Below are positions 24,889 to 31,767 of a stretch of DNA of 64,000 bases, piece after piece. Where the stretch lies: positions 124,001 to 188,000 of the forward strand of contig JAUHZK010000006.1 in the NCBI GenBank assembly GCA_030425645.1, read 5' to 3'. Every line of letters starts with the position of its first letter. Position 1 is the first letter of the stretch. Below the pieces are notes generated by a model. The model searched no databases, was not told the DNA's origin, and worked only from the letters and a program-made list of their open reading frames with translations. This DNA comes from Gammaproteobacteria bacterium. GTDB lineage: Bacteria > Pseudomonadota > Gammaproteobacteria > JAPPPA01. Position numbers and translations under genes: made by a program.

Positions 24889-25976
24889 TTGCGGTGGCAG
24901 TGATGGTGTCGACAGATCTGTTTGGTGATAGTGGGAAGCGGTATTTGAGTTTTTCAAAGCGGCTTTCTATCAATATTAATGACAGATATGCCGCCATGAT
25001 GGAGCCGCCAAAGTAGCTCAGTTGTACCCACAGCGGAGAGGTGGATATGTATTCGTTGTTGGTGACAGCTAACAATGCGCCCCGAACGGGTACGTGCACC
25101 AGATACAGCGCGTAACTAATGCTGCCGAGAAAACGCAGTGGCTTGCTACTAAGTGCGGTGTTGAGTGTGGCCGACCAGTCGTCAATTAATGCGACAAGAA
25201 TGCAGCCGTACAGCAGGTTAAAGCCAAGTAGATAGAAACCACGATGCAAGTCGGGTGCCTGGGTGGCGCTGTTAAGGCCGTCGATAAGCGCCAGTGCGAT
25301 TAGTCCAATGCCAACAATAAATGGCTTGGGTAAGCGCCATGGGCTGGTTGAATTTCTTGAGTAATGCCAATAGAAGGCAATGGCAACGCCAATGCAAAGG
25401 GCGTCCATTCGGTATATGAGTAGCCAATGAAAGACATCTGCGGTGCGGAAATATACTGCCAGTGGTATCAACGCTAAGATCACTGCGAGGGCAACGGCAA
25501 GGTGCCGCCTTGCAAAACATCAGTAGCAACGGCATTAACAGATAAAACTGTTCTTCAATGGCGATGGACCAGCTGTGATGGAACCAGAAAATAAACTGGT
25601 CGTCAGCGCCGTGAAAGCCAGGGGCCAGGTAGTGGTGGGTGTACTGCAAGAAGAACGGCGCGCTTAGTAGGCCGTCGGTATGACGCCAGTCGCCGGTTGC
25701 TACATAGTTTACGACCACCACAAAGCTGCAAAACGCCAGCAGTAGGTAGTAAATCGGCCAGATGCGTAATGCTCGCCGAATCATAAAATTGCGTAGTGAA
25801 AAGTTATCACGCACCAGCGCCTGCAGCACTAGCCGTGTAATAAGAAAGCCAGAGAGGACGAAGAATAGATCTACAAACGTCCACATCCAGCTAAATAATG
25901 CGCCGTAGTAAGCGTGAAACCAAACTACGCCAAATGCTGCAATGCCTCGCAGCCCGTCAAGTTGCGTATCGCGCAC
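24869..25976 (-). pseudogene. Acyltransferase-3 (OafA type) membrane protein, one frameshift
   Basis: Two overlapping frames together encode a complete acyltransferase family 3 protein, which would O-acylate a surface glycan or lipid. Frame one (from the GTG at 25976) has the N-terminal DGLRGIAAFGVVWFHAY motif and runs to LLMPLLLMF. Frame two resumes with RRHLAVALAVILALIPL and runs to 24869. Removing one base from the A run at 25514-25517 (T on the coding strand) restores about 368 codons, the usual family length. No other damage is seen, so this is either a recent mutation or phase-variable tract, or a sequencing error. The unusual start and lack of a clear ribosome-binding site are noted. 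Confidence 0.85.
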
Positions 25977-26109
25977 TGATTTAACCGTTTTTTGTTATTT
26001 AATAATCCTTCCTGTTGACAGTATGCATGGATGCCCAGAAAAACACTAATCCTAGTTGGTTTAGTCGGCGTGCTTGACTAAGGTCGCTGCGGTTAGGTTT
26101 GCTTGGTTA

Positions 26110-27060
26110 TTAGAGGTCTGAGAGTTCAGCCCGGTTAGCGTTAGCCAGTTGGCTGAGGTAGTTGGCTTCGTTTTCGTAGAAGTCGCTGGGTTTGTCGATC
26201 GCCCGCTTGGCAAAAGCGGCCTTTAGCTGGCCCCAGAAGCTAGTGGGGTAGTCCGGGTTAAAAAGACCGAGCACGCCGACGTGGCGGTCTTTGGGTAGAA
26301 ACCATGTGCCGAACAGTAAGTCCCACACAATCACGTTGTTACCAAAGTTGGTGTCGGACTCTTCAATGAGTTTGGAATGATGCCAGCGGTGCAATTCTGG
26401 GCCACTGAGTAGGTAATTTAGGAAGCCGAGTTTGACGTCGACATTGCCGTGCTGGAAAAGGCCGTGGGTTTGGATAAAGACTACGGCAAGCGCGACGAGG
26501 GTGACGTCTGCGCCTAGCGCCATAATTACAATTACATCAATCGCGGCGAGTGCTAGCCAGTCGACAAAGTGAAAGCGGGCGGCGTTAAAGAAGTAGAGGC
26601 GCTTGGGGCTGTGGTGAATGGCGTGGAAACGCCATAAAAAGCCGAATTTGTGTGAGCTGCGGTGAAACCAGTATTCGAAAAAGTCCAAAGCCAGCAGGGC
26701 TAGAACAAGCTGTAACAGTGGGTGCCATTCGGTCGGCCAAATATTCAGGCTGGCGTTGCTAAAGCCGAGGCTAGCAAGCGCAGCAATCAAACCGAGTTTA
26801 AAGCCAACGTTAGCGGCTTCGCGCAAGGCGAGGTTAATGCCGATATAGGTGGCGTCGGTCATTAGGTCTTGTTGCGGTGTGTTCCATTTGGCCCGATAGG
26901 GCATCACGCGCTCCATCACGCCCACCAAAACAAAGGCGGCGGTGAGCGGCGCCATAATGCTGTACAGCGGTAGTTGATGGATATAGAGCATAAGGTAGGC
27001 GCTATACACGCTGGCGGCCATAGTGGCGGGGTATAGGCTGTACTGAATGAGGCGATGCAT
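26110..27060 (-). CDS. Fatty acid hydroxylase/sterol desaturase family protein 2
   Basis: A 316-residue integral membrane di-iron family protein. The His boxes are H133xxxH137, H146xxH149H150 and H224xxH227H228, with QH at 203-204. It is a clear paralogue of the protein at 15703-16632, with the same HRWHHSK-IEESD and FGNN segments. It follows the AraC-family gene on the same strand after 22 bases, so the regulator and enzyme probably form one transcript. The position beside BVMO and PF10118 genes suggests lipid or sterol oxidation, with substrate unknown. Confidence 0.9.
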   Translation of the reverse strand: MHRLIQYSLYPATMAASVYSAYLMLYIHQLPLYSIMAPLTAAFVLVGVMERVMPYRAKWNTPQQDLMTDATYIGINLALREAANVGFKLGLIAALASLGFSNASLNIWPTEWHPLLQLVLALLALDFFEYWFHRSSHKFGFLWRFHAIHHSPKRLYFFNAARFHFVDWLALAAIDVIVIMALGADVTLVALAVVFIQTHGLFQHGNVDVKLGFLNYLLSGPELHRWHHSKLIEESDTNFGNNVIVWDLLFGTWFLPKDRHVGVLGLFNPDYPTSFWGQLKAAFAKRAIDKPSDFYENEANYLSQLANANRAELSDL

Positions 27061-27082
27061 GATTGAGCGGTCTTCTCTTGAT

Positions 27083-28102
27083 TTATGGTTTTTTGCGGTG
27101 GTTCTGGCGGTATGCGGTAGGGGTTTCGCCTAGCCATTTTTTAAACGCAGCGGTAAAGCTGCGGCGCTCTTCAAAGCCGAGCTTAAAGCCAATGCTGTCT
27201 ACGTCTAGGTCGCTGTGTTTAAGCATGTCGCTGGCAACGGCTTTGCGGGTTTGGGCAAGCACTTCGGAAAAACGATAGCCTTCGGCTTTCAGTTCGCGTT
27301 GTAGCTTGCGTGGATGAATATGCAAGGCCTTAGCAACGCCTTCGATGCCTTCGCCGAAAAGGTGTAGCTCTTTCTTTAGTAGGGATTGGATTTGGTTTTT
27401 AAATCCGTTACTTAGGCTGCTATCTAATAGTTTTACGCGAATACTTTGTTCGGCTTGTTCGTGTACTGGCGGCAGGTTGCCCGGCAATGGTTGGTCGAGC
27501 ACATCGGGGTTAAATTGGATTTGATTGCGATGGTTATTAAAGCTGACTTTGCAGCCAAAATAGCGCTCGTAATTGCTGATTTTGTCGCGCGGAGTGTGGG
27601 CGAAACTGACCTGGGTGAGTGACGAAACATGCGGCGCAATCAGCTGACTAAAGCGCTTAACCACGGCGGCAATCATTTCTGCGAAAACGGGCATTTCGGC
27701 CTCGCTGCCGTCGGGGTGGCAAAAACTGAGCGTGGTCATCGCATGTTCGTCGAACTGGCTGCCGTCGATCTCGATGGCGGTATGAATCAGCGGTGGAATC
27801 CAATCAATCAGCTTGGCGGCGTCGCGTAGATTGCTGGAGCTAACCACAAAGGCCGACATTTCTGGAATGCCGTCAAAGTTAAAGACTTCACCAAAGGCAA
27901 AGGAAAAATGCTGTAAATGGCACTTGCGTTCTAGTGCTTCAAGAAGGGCATTAATGTCTTCTACAGACAGTTGTTTAAAGGCGTTGTTGTCGTTGGAAAC
28001 GGCAATGCCAAGCTCTGACACCACGGCATTAAAGTCACCGCCGCCTAACGCTGCGGCGCGGGTTAATAGACTTAATCCTGTGAGGTCAATTGTGGTTGTC
28101 AT
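27083..28102 (-). CDS. AraC-family transcriptional regulator
   Basis: A 339-residue regulator with an N-terminal ligand-sensing domain of the arabinose-binding-like type found in OruR/ArgR-like proteins, and a C-terminal double helix-turn-helix (about residues 235-335). The second HTH ends in ERRSFTAAFKKWLGETPTAYR-like sequence, the AraC signature. Start at 28102 gives the usual family length; an upstream in-frame ATG at 28171 would add 23 unconserved residues. It is divergent from the PF10118-BVMO-PF10118 operon and probably controls it. Confidence 0.9.
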   Translation of the reverse strand: MTTTIDLTGLSLLTRAAALGGGDFNAVVSELGIAVSNDNNAFKQLSVEDINALLEALERKCHLQHFSFAFGEVFNFDGIPEMSAFVVSSSNLRDAAKLIDWIPPLIHTAIEIDGSQFDEHAMTTLSFCHPDGSEAEMPVFAEMIAAVVKRFSQLIAPHVSSLTQVSFAHTPRDKISNYERYFGCKVSFNNHRNQIQFNPDVLDQPLPGNLPPVHEQAEQSIRVKLLDSSLSNGFKNQIQSLLKKELHLFGEGIEGVAKALHIHPRKLQRELKAEGYRFSEVLAQTRKAVASDMLKHSDLDVDSIGFKLGFEERRSFTAAFKKWLGETPTAYRQNHRKKP

Positions 28103-28137
28103 TGTCGCAATATAATCCCTTTTTGTCGTTTCTGCAC

Positions 28138-28185
28138 CTCGTTTGTATACGAGTGTATGCATAAGATGCATTCATCGAATACGAG
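28138..28185. promoter_or_regulatory. Operator-like repeats between araC-type gene and PF10118 operon
   Basis: CTCGT-N6-ACGAG (28138-28153) and TGCAT-AAG-ATGCA (28158-28170) are inverted repeats. ATACGAG is directly repeated at 28147 and 28179, 32 bases apart, close to three helical turns. AraC-family regulators bind such direct repeats. The 248-base divergent region holds no other clear signal. Confidence 0.5.
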
Positions 28186-28350
28186 ATCTACGCACGATTG
28201 TCCTGAGATCGCCTAACTTCGTTAAAACCGTGCTCATTCGGTCATTTATGACTTATAAACTCCCTCATTGCGCGCGGTTTTGCCTTGTTATCCACCCTCA
28301 GTCCTGCTCGTGCGAAGACCTCTTAACGCAAATGACGTTTGGAGACGGCA

Positions 28351-29232
28351 ATGGCACATACAGAATATAAAGAAACCCCAGAAGTACGTATGGGTTTGGA
28401 CTTTGGTTTTAAGGGCGACGATATCCCCAAATACTGGATGGCCGGCGACCCGTTTCGCACCCGTATGATGGATGCAGTGCAAGCCACGTTCCCAGACGGT
28501 GAGCGTTACTTTATTACCACCGTAATGGCGTTTAAAGACCAGATTGAAGATCCTGAATTAAAGGCTGAGGTAAAAGATTTTGCCATGCAGGAAGGGCAGC
28601 ACGGTCGCGTACATACCGAGTTCAATGAGCGCCTGCAGCGCCAAGGTTTAGACATTAAGCGTGTAACGGGCATGATTATGAAATTGAATAATCGTCGCCT
28701 GAAGTACTTTTCAGCACAGTACAACATTGCACTGACCGCTGCCTTTGAGCACCTAACTGCCATGATGGCGGAGCTGTTCTTTGCTGAAAAACACGTTTTA
28801 GCTGGTGCCGACAAGCGCGTAAAGGCCATGTTTGCTTGGCATGCCATTGAAGAGATGGAACACAAAGCGGTGGCTTATGACGTGATGCAGAAAGTCGCCA
28901 AAGTTGGTTACTTGCGCCGTACTACGGCGATGACCCACGGCTTGCTGTCGTTCACCCTAAATACCGTCATCATGCCTTGGTTTATGTTGAAGTCTGACGG
29001 CATTGGTCGCCGTGAGCGTTTAGCGCTGTATGCCCGCGGTTTAGCGTGGATGTTTGGTCCCCGCAAAGGTGTTTTCACCCGCATGGTTCCGGCCTTGGCC
29101 AAGTACTACAAGCCGGGTTTTCACCCTAACCAATTGCCATCGGTACATAACTACGACGCTTGGAAAGACACCTACGACGAGTCGCAAGACCCAATGGCTG
29201 CCTCAGAGGCTATGTACGCTGCCGCGCACTAG
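28351..29232 (+). CDS. PF10118-type protein 1, candidate di-iron oxygenase
   Basis: A 293-residue helical protein of the family named predicted metal-dependent hydrolase (PF10118). The acidic and His residues fit a ferritin-like four-helix di-iron site: E51, E81xxH84, E133 and E168xxH171, as in soluble di-iron oxygenases. The start at 28351 has GGAG six bases upstream and matches the N terminus of the second copy; the ATG at 28339 is less likely. It is followed after 18 bases by a BVMO gene and then by a paralogue with the same six residues. The function as an oxygenase is inference. Confidence 0.85.
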   Translation: MAHTEYKETPEVRMGLDFGFKGDDIPKYWMAGDPFRTRMMDAVQATFPDGERYFITTVMAFKDQIEDPELKAEVKDFAMQEGQHGRVHTEFNERLQRQGLDIKRVTGMIMKLNNRRLKYFSAQYNIALTAAFEHLTAMMAELFFAEKHVLAGADKRVKAMFAWHAIEEMEHKAVAYDVMQKVAKVGYLRRTTAMTHGLLSFTLNTVIMPWFMLKSDGIGRRERLALYARGLAWMFGPRKGVFTRMVPALAKYYKPGFHPNQLPSVHNYDAWKDTYDESQDPMAASEAMYAAAH

Positions 29233-29250
29233 CGCAGCTTGGAGTAGGCG

Positions 29251-30747
29251 ATGAATACGCTGCATTATGACTTTGTGATTCTGGGTGCGGGCTTGTCGGG
29301 CATTGGCGCGGCTTGCCGGCTGAACAGGGCGATGCCCGGTAAGTCTTATACCGTGTTGGAGCGTCGCCAAGCCATTGGCGGTACTTGGGATTTATTTAAA
29401 TACCCCGGTATTCGTTCCGACTCAGATATGACCACCTTCGGTTACAGCTTTAAGCCTTGGAAAAGCCCAAAGTTATTAGCTGACGGCCCGTCTATTAAGG
29501 CTTATGTGACCGAAGCGGCTGAAGAACACAAGGTAATCCCCAATATTCGTTTTAAAACGGAAATTGAGCAGGTGGAGTGGTGCTCTAAAGCCGGGCGATG
29601 GACAGTCACCAGTAAAGATATCGAGAGCGGGGAGTGCACACGTATTAGCGCGCAGTTCATCGTGAACGGCACGGGTTACTACAACCACAAGAAAGGCTAT
29701 ACGCCGGAATTTGCTGGTCGCGATAACTTTGAAGGCCAAATTGTGCACCCGCAGTTTTGGCCGGAAAATTTGGAGTACCAAGGCAAAAACGTAGTGGTGA
29801 TTGGTAGTGGTGCAACTGCCGTGACCTTAGTACCGAATATGGCCAATAAGGGCGCCCAAGTCACCATGCTGCAACGTTCGCCGACTTACGTGATTTCGGT
29901 GCCGGAAGTGGACCCTGTTTACGTGTGGATGAGCAAAGTCATGCCGGTAAGCTGGGTGTTTGCTATTTCGCGTGTGCGCAATGTTTTGCTGGGCCGGGCG
30001 CTGTATAACGCAGCTGGCCGTTGGCCAAAGTTGGTGCGCCGTTTCCTTCTGGGCGGTGTTAAGTCCCGCCTAAAAGGCAAGGCCGATATGGCTGACTTTG
30101 AGCCGCGTTATAACCCTTGGGAACAGCGTTTATGCGCGGTGCCGAACGGCGACCTGTTCAAGGCGATTGTTGACGGCAAAGCCTCTGTAGTGACCGACGG
30201 CATTGAAACTTTCGATAAGACTGGCATCCACTTGAAGTCGGGTAAGCATTTAGCCGCTGACATCATCATTACCGCCACGGGTTTAGAAATGCTGGCTTTC
30301 GGTGGTGCCGAGGTGAAGGTAGATGGCCAGCCGGTCGCCGTTAGCGAACGTATGCTGTACAAAGGCATGATGTTTGAAGGCGTGCCTAACTTTTTGCATA
30401 TCAACGGTTATTTCAACGCATCGTGGACGTTGAAAGCCGACATTGTGACCGATCACTTTTTACGGGTGGTTAAGCATATGGATGAAACCGGGGCCGACGT
30501 GGTGACGGCTAATGCAGGTGCCGCAGCGCGTAATAAGCCGCAAAAAGATAATGAACCCGGCTATGTGCAGCGAGGTGCGCATACTCGCCCGATGGAAGGC
30601 GAGAAAAAGCCTTGGGCGGCGTTGGGGGATTATTTAAGTGATGCGGTGCAACTAAAGCTTGGGCGGGTAACCCACTCAGCATTGGAATATCGCCGCACCA
30701 GCGGCGGAACAGCTTTGGTAGAGGATGCTGCTACCGAAGCCGTGTAA
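29251..30747 (+). CDS. Flavin-dependent Baeyer-Villiger-type monooxygenase 2
   Basis: A 498-residue FAD/NADPH monooxygenase with GAGLSGIG near the N terminus, the BVMO fingerprint F160-E-G162-xxx-H166-xxx-W170 and a second Rossmann motif GSGATA. It contains the YPGIRSDSDM segment seen in BVMOs acting on aliphatic and aromatic ketones. GGAG lies before the ATG. It sits between two PF10118 genes, so its substrate is probably made or used by those proteins. It is a different subtype from BVMO 1 at 22708-24171, with limited similarity outside the motifs. Confidence 0.93.
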   Translation: MNTLHYDFVILGAGLSGIGAACRLNRAMPGKSYTVLERRQAIGGTWDLFKYPGIRSDSDMTTFGYSFKPWKSPKLLADGPSIKAYVTEAAEEHKVIPNIRFKTEIEQVEWCSKAGRWTVTSKDIESGECTRISAQFIVNGTGYYNHKKGYTPEFAGRDNFEGQIVHPQFWPENLEYQGKNVVVIGSGATAVTLVPNMANKGAQVTMLQRSPTYVISVPEVDPVYVWMSKVMPVSWVFAISRVRNVLLGRALYNAAGRWPKLVRRFLLGGVKSRLKGKADMADFEPRYNPWEQRLCAVPNGDLFKAIVDGKASVVTDGIETFDKTGIHLKSGKHLAADIIITATGLEMLAFGGAEVKVDGQPVAVSERMLYKGMMFEGVPNFLHINGYFNASWTLKADIVTDHFLRVVKHMDETGADVVTANAGAAARNKPQKDNEPGYVQRGAHTRPMEGEKKPWAALGDYLSDAVQLKLGRVTHSALEYRRTSGGTALVEDAATEAV

Positions 30748-30795
30748 AGGTTGTCGTAGTTGCTGGCAAGTGACTACACTGCTGATCTAGTTTGG

Positions 30796-30813
30796 TTTGG
30801 GCCGGGGCCCAAA
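30796..30813 (+). promoter_or_regulatory. Perfect stem-loop between BVMO 2 and PF10118 gene 2
   Basis: TTTGGGCC-GG-GGCCCAAA is a perfect dyad in the 92-base intergenic gap, ending about 15 bases before the GAGGAG ribosome-binding site. There is no T-tract, so it is more likely an mRNA-stability or processing element than a terminator. Confidence 0.45.
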
Positions 30814-30839
30814 TTAGGCAATACAACGAGGAGAATTCC

Positions 30840-31721
30840 ATGACACAAGTGGAACATAAAGAGCCTATTCAAGTTCGCGCGAATTTGGATTTCGGCTTTG
30901 AGTCTGACGATATCCCGCGTTATTGGTTAGCGGGTGATCCGTTCCGTAGTCGGATGGTGGACGCTGTGCAAGCTACGTTCCCAGATGGTGAGCGCTATTT
31001 TATTGCCTCTGTAAACGCTTTTCGAAAAGACATTACCGACCCTGCATTGCTAGAAGAAGTGAAAGACTTTTCCCAGCAAGAAGGGCATCACGGTCGTGTG
31101 CACACCGATTACAACGACCGCCTGCAACGCCAAGGCGTTAATGTTCGTGCCTTTACCAAGCACACACAAAAGCTCACCAATTATCGACTTAAACACTATT
31201 CGGCGAGTTATAACGTCGCCTTGACTGCAGCCTTAGAGCACTTCACCGCCATGCTGGCCGAGCTGTTCTTCGCCCGTAAGCAAGTGATGGCCGGTGCAGA
31301 CGAACGTGTAAGAGCGATGCTGGCTTGGCATGCGATTGAAGAAATGGAACACAAGGCCGTGGCGTTTGATGTGATGCAGAAAATTGCCAAAGTAGGCTAC
31401 TTCAAACGTTGTTTGGCGATGACGCACGCTACGCTGTCTTTCATGTTGTTTGTAATGATTGCGCCGTGGTTTATGTTGAAGATGGATGGTCTGAGCTTTG
31501 GCGGCAGGCTAAAAGCTTACGGCAAAGGCATGGCTTGGATGTTTGGGCCGCGCAACGGCATCTTCTTGCGGATGGTCGGCATGATTGCGCATTACTACCG
31601 ACCGGGGTTTCACCCGACGCATTTGCCGTCGGTACACAATTACCAAGCCTGGCTTGACGGCTACGGCGAAGAACAAGATCCAATGGCAGCATCACGAGCA
31701 ATGCATGCGGCAGCGATTTAA
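30840..31721 (+). CDS. PF10118-type protein 2, candidate di-iron oxygenase
   Basis: A 293-residue paralogue of the protein at 28351-29232, aligned without gaps over most of its length. E51, E81xxH84, E133 and E168xxH171 are all kept. They differ mainly at the N terminus, in residues 99-115 and in the helical segment after residue 185. GAGGAG lies six bases before the ATG. Keeping two highly similar copies around a BVMO suggests either two substrates or a hetero-oligomer. A terminator follows directly. Confidence 0.85.
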   Translation: MTQVEHKEPIQVRANLDFGFESDDIPRYWLAGDPFRSRMVDAVQATFPDGERYFIASVNAFRKDITDPALLEEVKDFSQQEGHHGRVHTDYNDRLQRQGVNVRAFTKHTQKLTNYRLKHYSASYNVALTAALEHFTAMLAELFFARKQVMAGADERVRAMLAWHAIEEMEHKAVAFDVMQKIAKVGYFKRCLAMTHATLSFMLFVMIAPWFMLKMDGLSFGGRLKAYGKGMAWMFGPRNGIFLRMVGMIAHYYRPGFHPTHLPSVHNYQAWLDGYGEEQDPMAASRAMHAAAI

Positions 31722-31750
31722 AAAAAGCCCCTGGAGAGGGGCTTTTTTCT
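31721..31750 (+). terminator. Terminator of the PF10118-BVMO operon
   Basis: AAAAAAGCCCCT and AGGGGCTTTTTT form a 12-base stem. It begins right at the stop codon and is also usable by the convergent ceramidase gene. Confidence 0.92.
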
Positions 31751-31767
31751 AGGTTTAGCTTAAGGCC

